A DNA stretch of 64,000 bases, taken from NCBI RefSeq assembly GCF_011386835.1, contig NC_088793.1, forward strand, positions 99,928,923-99,992,922. Direction: 5' to 3'. Made by a program: the position numbers and the translations under genes. This document shows, piece after piece, positions 1 to 11,197 of this stretch (position 1 is its first letter; each line of letters opens with the position of its first letter). This DNA comes from Chrysemys picta bellii. Its lineage: Eukaryota; Chordata; Testudines; Emydidae. Under the pieces are notes generated by a model. The model had not been told where the DNA came from, did not search any database, and saw nothing but the letters and a program-made list of their open reading frames with translations.

Positions 1-256
1 TCTATGTCCTCTGAAGGTAGGACAAGAAGTAATCTGCAGCAAGGGAGATTTAGGTTAGATATTAGGAAAAGCTTTTTAATTATAAGGGTAGATAAGCACT
101 GGAATAGACTTCCAAGGGAGGTTGCAGAATCCTTGCCCTTTAAAAAAAAAAAAATGAACACCTGTTAGGGATGACACTGGTCCTGCCTTAGCACAGGGAC
201 TGGACTAGATGACATTTCATGGTCCCTTCCATTCCTACGGTTTAGTGATTCTGTGA
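1..256 (+). mobile_element. CR1 LINE, 3' end (cut by window edge)
   Basis: The end reads like a CR1 3' terminus: a 'ggactggactagatgaca' block, then 'ggtcccttccattcct', and a closing 'gattctgtga', close to the CR1 terminal repeat gattctatga. The upstream part corresponds to the last codons and 3' UTR of CR1 ORF2. An A-run near position 143 looks like a later expansion. The 5' side lies outside the window. Not functional. Confidence 0.85.
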
Positions 257-3200
257 AAGTATCATTGGTGATTAAAACAATATAAGGATTTGGCCTCTGT
301 TGTATACACTGAAATGAAGCTACAATACAGTAGATGAATTAAATTAGAAAACAAATAATTTGTCAATTTGTAATTTGGGATATAATAATTAGGATATGTA
401 TTATTAGAAACTAATTTAATAAGATTTAGAATCACCCTCAGCATGTCCAATCTTAATGACTCAGACACAAACCAGATAACTAACTGGGTCATTTAAGTAA
501 CTAAATAGTAATTCACTTACTGTAAAAAGCAGATAGCTTGATTCTAAGTTAAAGGTTATTTGCATTCTTGTGCTATATTTCCCCCCTCATATATGCAAGA
601 CATCTGCTGCTCAATAATCTTTTTTTCCTTTCAGAGAGGCAAATCAGCTCTTACCTGCTAATACAATTTTCTTGAGGGATTTTCAATTTCCCAGAAAAGC
701 AAATTCTCTCATTAACATAATCAGCAAATGTGATGCTTTCTGTGTTACCACACACATTTTTTTCCTCCCTCCTTTAGCATTAGAAATTCATATCATTTAA
801 AAAAACTAAACAAAACCAAAACCACACACATGCCTCAAAAGATATGATAATAGCAGTCTTTGGCCATTTGCTAAGAAGAGGATAATATGAAAAGAAAGTT
901 AGTCTTCTATAGCTGCAGACATTTTGCACTTTGGCAGCTCAATGTACAGTTAAATGAGCTTGTATTACACTTAAAATACAGCAGTGGTTAACATCATAAG
1001 GATTGACATGACCATACAAAAATATTCAGTTGAGTGCTACATGTACTCTGCACTTTCAAATGAGATCTACAGATTAAAAAAACCATCACACAGGGGAAAA
1101 GTTATCAATGTCATTGCAAACAATCCAATGAGAAAAGTTTCGTAGGTTCTATGATATCAAAATATAGGAGCCTTTACTGTTGCTGAAAAACTGATTTGGG
1201 GAAAAGATGTTCCTGTGCATTTCACTGAGCTGAGCAAATTTCACTTTTGTGTCAGTTTACATAACATTTGTAAGCAAATTGCAACCACTCTTAAATGTAG
1301 ATATTTAGATGTATATGAAGTTTTCATTGCAAATTTCCTCCAACATGACTACTAGAGGTAAATGTCTGTCCCCATTGAAGTCAATGGCAAAACTCCTGTT
1401 CATTTCAGTTGTTCCAAGATTTTACCTTTAATGAAAGCTGATTTTGAATTTTTGATATACATACTTCAGAAGGCGGGGAGTTAGTTACATAAATCATAGG
1501 GTATTTTTTTCTGTCACCTAATCAAATGACTATGCAACCAACTAACTAACTAACACAGCATGAATTTGCTATTTTGAATGTTATAATCAAAAATAAAAGC
1601 AAAATTTGAATTGTGGTAATATTTAAGCTCAAAATTCATTTCCCGCAAATGCGAATGCTAGTAAAGCATAACTGTCTGTGCCAAACAAATATGAATGGGT
1701 CATGCACATGGTCTAACTGAAATTCATTTTCAAACTCGAATGAATATTTTCGAGACAAAAAGTCCACTATTCTCTCACTTTAAGTTCTCAGCTTAACACT
1801 GCATGAGAGTTGTCTTGGCATTTAATAAAATGTGGGTTTGGTGTCAATGTACATTATACCACTTATAGTAATTGTACAGTGTATAAATGCACCCCAGAAA
1901 ACAAAAGTGATTGTATTAGTTAAAAACTGAATATGGATAAATAAATAAAGAATATTAGAGTGTATAAAGAGCTTTTCTTTAAGGGTGAAATTCACAAAGC
2001 CCAGGTATTCAGGATCTGATGAAGTGCTGTACTGAGGGTTAATTCACATTCCCAAGTCATAGCCAGGAATACCACAACCTCCTATACTCTTTAAATTGCC
2101 CAGCTCCTCCTCGCTGGGCAAGTTCTGGAGCCAAAGGATCCATGTAAACACAGATCCATGACCCCTTCTTAGTCCACCCATGAAGTGATTTTCTGTGCCA
2201 AAGACCCACTTCCTGAACACACAGGGGTTGCAGGGCCAACCCTCTACAAGGACTCAGCCAACCAACATCCTATACGTGGCTTATATGGTGAGATAGGGCT
2301 AGGTGCCATAACCTGCTGTACCACAGATTAATTTCTCTCTAAGTGAAAACTGGTATCTACTAGAGTGGATCAGAAGTTTTCTGATAAAAAAATTCTATTG
2401 AATTTCAAAATTAAATAAATAAGCAAACCCCACATGCACACAGGGCAAAGTTAGAACTTTCAACTTTCTCCCCCACCTCCCTTTTTCTTAAACCAGGTCT
2501 AGCATCTTCCTTATTCCTTTCAAGGCTGAAGGAACAATGACGTCATGAAGGAGACAACCAATAAATGCCTATATTTTTAATACTATTTTTGTTCTGATTA
2601 AGTCCTGTCAAAGAACATGTAGAAATTGAATGGAATAGACTTTGAAGGACTCTTCAATGTCTTGTCCAAAATCACAATCCCAAATACATGCTGAGTACTT
2701 TGGACAGAGAGGGGGAAAGACACACAAAAATCACAGCTGAAGGAACTGAATGCATGTCACTTTAAAGAAACAATAAATTATATGGACAAGTTTGAAATGA
2801 GGATTATTTTGCTTTTACTATTTATAGATCAGAAAGCTGTTGAAGAAATTCACCTTGGCCAACATTTTGCTACATGGCAGACTGAAATGTATTTATCTTT
2901 AGGTAACTTAAGTGCTGGTCAAAGGTGTTAGAATGACAGCCTCCATGGAAGTGCAGGTCCCCCCACCACCAACTATCCCATAACTATGCCTCAAACTTGT
3001 TTTAGAGGGGAAACCTCCTACAGCTATAAAGGGAGCTGGTTCTCCATGCTCAGTCATTCCTATGCCTCTCTGACATTAACAAAAAAAGGGCACCAATGAA
3101 TGCCAGAAGTCAGTTTGGCGATGAAGAGCCCTGTCCATTAGTAATGAGATTGCAACAATCTCATTTCACATAGACTACTGGATTGTTTTGAAATGGTAAT

Positions 3201-4880
3201 AACATTTAAATACTGCTAGTCAAAATTACATCTGAACATTGAAAAAGGGTAAGGATCTTCTATTCTTTATATAATGTGGCTCTTGCTCTGATTGGGTCCT
3301 CTGTGTACTACTGGACTACAAAGAACAACGATAATTAGTCTCTTGTACCATCATGGCCAATTTCCCTTTAAACTTGTTTGCATTACTGCATTTATTTTTG
3401 GATAGAAGGCTATGCTTCAATTTACAAGCAGTTCCTTTGAGATCCCTGTGTAACTCAAGCCTGGAGGCATTATCTTAAATGATAGAATGCAGTCTCCGCT
3501 ATTTGCCTTTTTCAGTATGAACAAACCATCTGTTTTCTCTCCTACACAAGTAATGCTGACAAAGGACATATATAACTGCTGTAATGTTATCTAAAAGGAA
3601 AACAACATTTGCTTGCTCCAAGCAACATAAATAATATGTTGAAAAGTATATGAACATCCACAGTATATGCATATGTAGAAATAGTAGTAATTTAACTAGT
3701 GTAGTGCCAAACTTGATGGTTTATATCAGTGGGAGTTCAAATTAGTCAGATTTTAGTACAGGCTGGCGAGGGAACAATCCTGCCCAGCTGTCCATTTTAT
3801 TTTCCCCATAGGCACTCCTTGTACCTGCTACTGCTCTTTTAGAATTGGTTCTCTCTCCCAAACCTGTCCATTTAGACATCTCTGCAAAATGTGCCCGGTT
3901 TCAATGGGCGCAGTGGATACTGTAAGTCATTCACTCCAAAGAGGAAAAGACTCACTGAGAAGTAAGTTGAGTCATGATAGTGACAACAGAGACAGTGTCC
4001 TCACAATGATAACACCCTCCAGGTAAGGAAAAACTGTCCCCTATGTATTCTACACTCCAGCTTTAACTTATTTGGGCAATGGGACTTCCACAATTATTTT
4101 CTTACCCTCATCCCATCTATTTCCCTATTCTCCCTCTCACCCCCATCCCATCCTCCTCACCATATGGACAGAACGAGTTCTTATCTTTTTGCTTTCTCCC
4201 ACCTAGCTGGCTCGCTTTCTCAGGATCCTCCTAATCTTTTAATTACAGAGAATAGCTGATTTCACTGCCTTTTACCTCATTTCACCACCACTGCTAGAGT
4301 CTAAACAAGGCACACAACTGACACCACTCAGTTCACAAGCTCCGCAAGACTGGACTTCCATTGGTCAAGTGCACCCCAAAATGCACTGCACACCTGTTGG
4401 AAATGAAATAAACCCCTGTATATATAAACCCCTTTCAATTTTTTCACAGTTTATTAAAAAACTAAAGTGCTAAATATATTTTTATCTTTAGCAGAATGAA
4501 CAACAGAAGCAGCGTTGCTACCTAGATAATTACCTGGAAAAAGCTGAACTACATAATGTATACCTTTGAATCACAGGATTGTGCTACTGTGAATATTGTG
4601 TAAGTACCAAAATAACCACAAACCAAACCAAACCAACCTGTTAAAGGGTCTATTTCTGAGCTGTCACAGAAACTGGTCACATGTGCACACAAAACAGGAC
4701 ATCGTTAGCCTGTGAATTAAAAACAAAGACTCATTTATTTTTCAATAGTTTTCTTTTTGTTTGGTTTAAAAATTGCATGTGAAAGGAAAACCGATTCACT
4801 TGGACTCCTCTTCAGTGACCTGAGTGGCTCAGTCTACCTTTATTGTGTTTGAAAAAATAAAACTATTATTCAGTACCAGA
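257..4880. other. Unannotated AT-rich DNA
   Basis: No exon, RNA gene or clear transposon is recognised. Around 1366-1440 there is a piece with the core 'cattgaagtcaatgg', typical of the palindromic MITEs seen elsewhere in the window. At 1984-2050 two short 'ggtgaaattcac'-like words may be the edge of another degraded MITE. The rest looks single-copy. Short frames on both strands show no recognisable domain. Confidence 0.5.
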
Positions 4881-5547
4881 TGTGACAAAGTTCCTCCTCT
4901 ATCTTGGTGGGTCCTGCACTTATTGGCGGATTTTCTTGCCTCAGAGATTCACCATGTGGGTTGGGGAACAGCCCAGAGACCTTCCCCTCTGGAAGAACTC
5001 CCAATAGACCTGGACTGTGGAGTTTGGGGGAACCCAGGCCCACCCTCTACTCCGGGTTCCAGCCCAGGGCCCTGTGGACTGCAGCTGTCTATAGTGCTTC
5101 CTGTAACAGCTGCATGACAGCTACAACTCCCTGGGCTACTTCCCCATGGCCTCCTCCAAACACCTTCCTTATTCTCACCACAGGACCTTCCTCCTGGTGT
5201 CTGATAATGCTTGTGCTCCTCAGTTCTCCAGCAGCACACCCACACCCTCTCGGCTCCTTGCACCTCTTGCTCCCAGCTCCTCACACTCGCACCACAAACT
5301 GAAGTGAGCTCCTTTTTAAAACCCAGGTGCCCCGATTAGCCTGCCTTAATTGATTCTAGCAGCTTCTTCTTAATTGGCTCCAGGTGTCCTAATTAGCCTG
5401 CCTGCCTTAACTGGTTCTAGCAGGTTCCTGATTACTCTAGTGCAGCCCCTGGTCTGGTCACTCAGGGAACAGAAAACTACTCATCCAGTGACCAGTATAT
5501 TTGCCCTCTACCAGACTCCTGTACCCCACTGGTCTGGATCTGTCACA
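4881..5547 (-). mobile_element. Solo LTR, family A
   Basis: The 667-bp unit begins tgtgacaaag and ends gatctgtcaca, so it has TG...CA ends and a 7-bp inverted terminus. Read on the minus strand it has LTR layout: an upstream region with repeated 'aattaagaagaagctgc'-like modules, a TATA-like 'gttttaaaaagg' (plus 5315-5330), then a GC-rich downstream part. The high-copy turtle LTR family is recognised from memory. No internal retroelement coding lies next to it, so it is probably a solo LTR. I do not see a clean target duplication. Overlapping frames of 97-132 codons are by-products of its GC content. Confidence 0.75.
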
Positions 5548-6174
5548 CAAAGCATGGCCTCAAAGACATCTCCTTAGTCACAACGTTCTCTTAAAGGGCT
5601 CACTGCTCCCGTGGTACAGGGGAGCATATTGGAAAAGCATGGCCAGTGCTCCATCCTGCCCTAACTTTCATTGTCCAATAATAATTGAGAACCACAACAA
5701 AGATCAGACAGAAGAAGGAAAATTTACCAGAATGCCTGGAGTGTGACCACAACTCCTAAAAAGCCAACCTAATGGGATGGGAAGAGCATTGTGATGGAGT
5801 CACTCTCTGGTTTTCAGTGTTACAGCTTGTGACTGTGGCAGGGGTGTTGTTTTCTCCTCACTTGGAGAAAATAGCAAGAAAATGAAAAGTCACAAAATCT
5901 TAAAGTGAGATAATTCAAAATCATTCATTTTTGTGATTACTCCATTACTTTGAAATCAGAAGAGGCTGGAGACTGATTTTGGTTTCAGATCCTTAAGAAA
6001 CCAGCAATTGAAGGAACTAGCCCAGCAGCTCCTTGCATTTCTTTCCCCTCATGAATGGTAGGCTGCTTACAAAAACAGTTTAAAGAAATGAGAGAGCAAC
6101 AACTCCAGCGGGACCTATCCTCTCGTTGTTTTTCCTCCATACCTCTGCACATTCTAATGCACGCTGTCCTATAA
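5548..6174. other. Unannotated DNA
   Basis: No feature recognised. It separates the LTR from the GC-rich frame that follows and contains no splice-bounded coding pattern that I can defend. Confidence 0.4.
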
Positions 6175-6609
6175 ATGCCTCAGTGTGATCCTGGTGATGC
6201 AATAATGGGGGAAACCAAGGACAGAGCGGAGAGGAGCCCTGTTTCAGGCAGGCTGGCCCTGGGGAGTGCTACAGAGATCCACCTGCTGTGTGAGAGTGAG
6301 AGAGCAATGCTAAAAAAGAACCTAAGGGAAAACTGCCAGAAAGGTGCAGGGCAGGGAAGAGATGAACCCATCCAAAGGCCTGAGAAAACAAGGTTTCTAC
6401 TTTGCCCAGGAATAGCTGGGGTCCCAGTGCCAGAACAGAAAATGGAGGGAAAGCCTGCTGCTGAAGGGCAGGACAGGGGAGATGAACCCTCCCCACCAGT
6501 GGCTGAGAGACAAACAGCAGCGATGTCTCCTCCACAGACCTTGGAGACTGCAGGGCTAGAAAAGGGCTTAGCGGGGAGGGAGGCCTCCAGGAGCTGGCCA
6601 GTCTGCTAA
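6175..6609 (+). other. Open frame of 144 codons with a 120-bp internal repeat
   Basis: An ATG-started frame in a GC-rich island. The predicted product is hydrophilic, rich in Glu, Arg, Gly and Pro, with no membrane segment or recognised domain. The block 'gatgaaccc' recurs at 6361 and 6481, exactly 120 nt (40 codons) apart, in frame and with similar flanks. The encoded units share a G-Q-x-R-D-E-P core. The minus strand is also open for 150 codons, which suggests composition rather than selection. It may be part of a retroelement or a degenerate minisatellite. Coding status is unproven. Confidence 0.3.
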
Positions 6610-6739
6610 CAAGAGTAGGTTGCTGAGAAATCAGGCAGGTTTCCAGGGCCCTGGTTTTCCAGTGAAGAGAGAGTGTTGGCTCCCTGAACAGAGGTACAGG
6701 GAAGACTAGGACCCTAGGCATCCAGCACCTAGTGTAGCC

Positions 6740-7186
6740 AATTACTTCATTTTATCACTATTTATTCTGTGTTGTGTAATGTTATGATTAACTAACATGC
6801 TATGTCATATATGCTAAATAGATGTAAATTGTAGGATTATAGAAGTATAAGACTGATCAGTAGTCAGATGCAATAAGTATGCATTAAGTATCTATGAAGG
6901 GCTAAAACACAAGGCCCACAGGCTGAGGCCTGTAAGATGTCAGAGTAGCCATACTAGGCCATTGGCTTAAGAAAGACTTGACATAAGTAAGCAACCAAAG
7001 AATGACCCGATGCTACAAGATTACGCAAAAAGATGTACCAGTGGGTGGTATTGCAAAAAATTAACCATAAGAGTAATTTTGACTATAAGATACCCAATAG
7101 TCACATTTTTCTAACACATACAGATGCGCAGAGTGTTAAGTGTAGTCAGAATCACAAGATAAACGAGGGCTCCCAGATTGGGTAAA
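6740..7186. other. AT-rich leader upstream of the small membrane ORF
   Basis: About 450 bp between the GC-rich frame and the 114-codon ORF. Short frames only. The texture differs from the flanking repeats, and it could be LTR-like or leader sequence of the same unit. No promoter can be assigned. Confidence 0.25.
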
Positions 7187-7531
7187 ATGAGTTCCCTAGG
7201 GGAAAAATCCAGCAGGAACCATCCCTCTACTGATGATCAATTTACAAGCCATCCATCAAACCCAAAGAATATCGCTAAGGATGTGAGTATGAATATATCT
7301 GTAATTTGTGCACAAGTCTTTATAGGACTTCTATATGCTTGGGTAATCATAATCCTAATTAAACCTTTAATAAACCTTGTAAACCACAGTAGACCTTGTA
7401 CTTGTGAAGGTCACTATCCTTTGTCTTTATGTGTTCCTAGAAACTCTAAGTCTGAAACAAGTAGCAGAGGTGACTTTCACTCTGTTGATCTTGAAACTGT
7501 AATCACAAGAGCTGAACCTACAATGGTGTAA
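7187..7531 (+). CDS. Putative 114-residue single-pass membrane protein, unknown family
   Basis: The frame can be opened from a TTG at 7178, but the first ATG is at 7187, giving 114 residues. Residues 1-35 are polar, with many Ser, Asn, Lys and Pro. Residues about 36-64 form one strong hydrophobic stretch (core GLLYAWVIIILIKPL). The tail carries a Cys-x-Cys (residues 71 and 73), a further Cys near 82, and ends in acidic and basic residues. There is no signal peptide ahead of the anchor. The base composition is ordinary for the window, so the open frame is not a GC effect. It could be the anchor and tail of a retroviral envelope remnant, a lineage-specific small gene, or chance. No homologue is recognised. 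Confidence 0.25.
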   Translation: MSSLGEKSSRNHPSTDDQFTSHPSNPKNIAKDVSMNISVICAQVFIGLLYAWVIIILIKPLINLVNHSRPCTCEGHYPLSLCVPRNSKSETSSRGDFHSVDLETVITRAEPTMV

Positions 7532-7698
7532 TACAACATTACTAAATTCACTTAAAATAAAATAGAATAGGCTACATTAGAGATGTGAATTGCATTGTTC
7601 ATATGGGAAGAGACTTGGACTACAGGAGGCTGAGGGACACTGGAGGGGGCAGCTGAGTCTGGAATGGTAGGAGTAGCAGAATAAATACCCACCATTAC

Positions 7699-7825
7699 AG
7701 GGTTGCCAGCTCTCATGAATTTATCGCAAGTCTTACAATATTTGGTGTTTTTGTTAAAAGCCCCGCTCCTGTCATTGGGAGGATCTCAGCTCTCATTGTG
7801 GGGAGGCGGGAGAGTAAATTCTTAG
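7699..7825. repeat. Dispersed repeat fragment next to CR1
   Basis: The segment starting 'gttgccagctctcatg' and continuing 'caatatttggtgttttt' is recognised from memory as a common turtle interspersed repeat, probably a DNA element. It abuts the terminal word of the following minus-strand CR1. Both borders are approximate. Confidence 0.4.
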
Positions 7826-7828
7826 AAT

Positions 7829-9070
7829 CATAGAATATTAGGGTTGGAAGAGACCTCAGGAGGTCATCTAGTCCAATCCCCTGCTCAAAGCAGGACCAAC
7901 ACCAACTAAATCATCCCAGCCAGGGCTTTGTCAAGCCAGGCCTTAAGGCTGGAGATTCCACCACCTCCTTAGGTAACCCATTCCAGTGCTTCATCACCCT
8001 CCTAGTGAAATAGTGTTTCCTGATAACCAACCTAGACCTCCCCCATAGCAACTTGAGACCGTTGTTTCTTGTTCTGTCATCTGCCACCACTGAGAACAGC
8101 CGAGATCCATCCTATTTGGAACCTCCCTTCAGGTAGTTGAAGGTTGCTATCAAATCCCCACTCACTCTTCTCTTCTGCAGACTAAATAACCCCAGTTCCC
8201 TCAGCCTCTCCTCGTAAGTCATGTGCCCCAGCCCCCTAATCCTTTTCATTGCCCTTCGCTGGACTCTCTCCAATTTGTCCACATCCTTTCTGTAATGGGG
8301 GGGACCAAAACTGGACACAATACTCCAGGTGTGGCCTCACCAGTGCTGAATAGAGGGGAATAATCACTTCCCTCGATCTGCTGGCAATGCTCCTACTACT
8401 ACAGTCCAATATGCCATTGGCCTTCTTGGCAACAAGGGCATACTGCTACCTCATATCCAGCTTCTCGTCCACTGTAATCCCCAGGTCCTTTTCTGCAGAA
8501 CTGCTGCTTAGCCAGTCGGTCCCCAGCCTTCCTAAGTGCAAGACTCTGCACTTGTCCTTGTTGAACCTCCTCAGATCTCTTTTGGCCCAATCCTCCAATT
8601 TGTCTAGGTCACTCTGGACCTTATTCTTACCTTCCAGCATATCTACCTCTCCCCCCCCCCCATTTTAGTGTCATCTGCGAACTTGCTAAGGGTGCAATTA
8701 ATCCCATCATCCAGACGTTGAACAAAACTGGTCCCAGGACTGACCCCTGGGGCACTCCGCTTGAAACCAACTAGACGTCGAGCCATTGATCACTACCCGT
8801 TGAGCCCGACAATCTAGCCAGCTTTCTATTCACCTTATAGTCCTTTCATCTAATCCATACTTTTAACCTGCTGGCAAGAATACTTTGCTAAAGTTAAGAT
8901 ACATCACATCCACGGCTTCCCCCTTTTCCTCAGAACCAGTTATCTAATCATAGAAGGCAATCAGGTTGGTCTTGACTTACCCTTGGTGAATCCATGTTGA
9001 CTGTTCCTGATCACCTTCCTCTCCTCCAAGTGCTTCTAAATGGATTCCTTGAGGACCTTAGCCCTCATGG
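7829..9070 (-). mobile_element. CR1 LINE, 5'-truncated, broken ORF2
   Basis: The 3' end is at 7829, where the plus strand reads gaatcatagaatattagg. Minus-strand frames give the CR1 reverse transcriptase C-terminal half. At 8446-8640 there is an S-D-L-D-K-L-x-D-W-A segment followed by F-N-K-D-K-C and [10 protein letters not shown]. At 8112-8318 there is R-V-Q-R-R-A and [13 protein letters not shown]. Near 8665-8690 lies the stretch for F-A-D-D-T, the catalytic motif. Farther 5' (8700-9050) are remnants of the H-G-F-T-K-G and D-F-S-K-V region. The frame is broken several times and a run of C at 8650 disrupts it. About 1.2 kb of a roughly 4.5-kb element, so it is dead. Confidence 0.92.
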
Positions 9071-9107
9071 TTGCACAGAAAAGCTTGAAAACCTGATCTG
9101 CACACAT

Positions 9108-9208
9108 AGGGGTGCTGAAAATAGGGGTGCTGCTTGAGGTAGTAACAACAACCCAAATACATGGTTTCCGCCTTCAGCACCCCCACTATAAAAACTGTTC
9201 CAGCACCA
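9108..9208. mobile_element. hAT-like non-autonomous fragment
   Basis: Inverted ends are visible: 'aggggtgctgaaaa' on the left and 'ctgttccagcacc' on the right, with 'cagcacccccactataaa' internally. This matches a known turtle element whose ends read ggtgctggaac. It lies just beyond the 5' break of the preceding CR1. The internal part is deleted. Confidence 0.5.
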
Positions 9209-11077
9209 CTGCCTGAACATAAGCTAAAGACTCAGAAACCAGAAGATAAGGGGGAACCCATGATTTTTAGGGCCTGATTTATAAATTTAGGAATCCTTAG
9301 CATTGGCAATATTGGACTTAGCAGAACCAGGGCTGTCTGGAAGACCGTAGGTTCAGGAATATGAACATCTGGGACACCAACTCCACTCAGTGTGAGCCAG
9401 AGTGCTGACCTGTCACCTGAAACAAAAACCACTTTGACGTTGATATACGCCACATGAAGCGGGTGGTTAAATTCTCAGTGCAGCTCAGCCAGAAACTGGA
9501 GGGGAAGGACAGCATCCATTGTCCACTACCCAGAAGTGAAACCTGATTGCTGTGGAAGCTGTTAAGGAGCAGCTGCACTCTACCAAGCAGAATGTGAGTG
9601 AAGATCTTTCCTTAGAGGCAAAGCTCTGCAGTAGCGTGGAAATGCTTTGTTGCAGTGGGAACCCCAAGGGGCTTTCTGGCTCACTTAACCAGAATGCTGC
9701 CTACACTCCCGGGGAGTGAATACCCTAGTGGGAGCTCTACCATCCTTTTGCAGGACCCCTCCAGACTTGTCCAGCTTCACTGGCTGGTGAGACAAGAGGA
9801 TGGTCTCATCTTGTATCTTTTGGGGATGCTCACACCAAAAGCAAGTGCTAGCTTTATACAATGCTTTATGCTTCCCAACTGCACTGTGTATAGGAGTGAA
9901 AGACTCCTGGCTCATCTCCACTGGACCCGACACAATCTGAGCATCTGTGGTATTTTAAAGAGGTGGTTCTTTTTGCTAGCTATTTTGTGTTTTCTGCAGA
10001 TGGAAAATCATGCTGGCGGGGAAATTTGGCTTCTTCTTTTGCCTTCTCATATGCATTCTTAAAGATTCTTTTTCTCCTGATCAAACTTTTGATTGAGCCT
10101 GTTGTGATGCTGTTTGCCATATAACGGGTCAGACTGTCACATGGGGCTACAGGTTTCTTTAGATGGCTAGTCAACCTGGGAGGTAAAGTGCAATGTGGCA
10201 AATTTCTAGTGCATCAAGAGGAGATGGGAAAAATCTGTAGGAGCAGTAACAATTACTCCATTTTATATGCCCTGGAAGCTCCGCTATATTTTGATGATTG
10301 GTTTTGTTTCTCTCCTTTATGTTCCATTTGAATGATTTCATATTGGAGTGGGTAACAGTCCATGATATTTGACTGGGAGGATTATTGGCTGGAAATGGTT
10401 TTCCAAGCTTAAGATACGGAAATAATAATAAAATGATATAGAACAGGGAGGGCTGCATGGGTGACTAATACAGGCAATGTAACAAACACCAGAACTTGCT
10501 GTCCTGTGGGCAGCAGCTACCTGTTGCTTCTGATATTAGTTTATTGCACATAACAGTCTTTTTCAAAAACCATACATCATGCTGAGACCGTGATTTAGAA
10601 AAAGCTGGCAGGAGCATATAATGCTGGATGGATTTTGCCACTCAAACTACATGTGGGTAATAGCTGGTAGTGGGTAATATGTAGTGTTTGGCCTTTATAT
10701 AAATGAATGAATATTACACTAGAATGTTGATTGGTAAGAACTTTACTTCCATTAAGCAGTAGGAATTGTTTCTTGCTGTTTGGGGCAAAAAGGTTTTACA
10801 TAATTAGAGTTGTAATTAGAAATGCCAGCCCTAATTACCCGTTACCTACTTCTGTTTGAGGACTGTAGAAAAAATATTCACTTCTGACAGCTATTTCCAC
10901 CCTCTAATTACTAGTGAGAAGGTTTGGACAGAAAACAGAGTCTAGATCATCTAGTAATAGGAAAGCCAATTAAAAGAAAAAGCAAGCCATTACTTCAGTT
11001 CTCTGGGTGATTCATTGAATTATTGTGATGTCATTATCATCACACACATTATATTCCTTCCAGTTTATTGGTAGTGT
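9209..11077. other. Unannotated DNA
   Basis: At 9230-9960 both strands have frames of 60-135 codons with no recognised domain. The plus strand frame at 9655-10062 is the longest and starts from a non-ATG codon context or an internal ATG with no support. A homeodomain-type motif cluster lies within (see 10790-10925). No other feature. Confidence 0.4.
10790..10925. promoter_or_regulatory. Cluster of TAATTA-type motifs, possible conserved element
   Basis: Within about 130 bp there are four TAATT(A) cores: 'cataattagag', 'tgtaattagaa', 'cctaattaccc' and 'ctctaattacta'. Such clusters are bound by homeodomain proteins in many vertebrate enhancers. The stretch has no repeat-like texture. Conservation cannot be judged from one sequence, so this is only a candidate. 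Confidence 0.2.
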
Positions 11078-11197
11078 AGGGCCTGATTCTCATTTACACT
11101 GAGGCCCCTTTACCCTGCTCGGTCAGTTTAAAGGAGCCCTGCAGTAGGAATAAATTGCAGTGTAAAGGGACCTTTGAGCTAATGTGAATCAGGTTCC
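11078..11197. mobile_element. Palindromic MITE
   Basis: The left arm 'gcctgattctcatttacact' is matched in reverse complement by the right arm ending 'aatgtgaatcaggttcc'. Between the arms, 'ccctttac' and 'gtgtaaaggg' pair as well. The whole 120-bp unit is an imperfect palindrome of a family common in turtle genomes. Confidence 0.65.

Noticed and set aside
4824..5302. Frames of 97-132 codons
   Set aside because: They lie within the LTR at 4881-5547 and show no domain.
6269..6721. 150-codon minus-strand frame
   Set aside because: It is antisense to the 6175-6609 frame, with a Leu/Ser/Pro-rich product typical of complement reading. Nothing supports it over the plus frame.
9230..10062. Possible processed pseudogene or exon
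   Set aside because: Frames of 60-135 codons occur on both strands, but no protein family is recognised, and there is no poly(A) tail or splice-bounded pattern.
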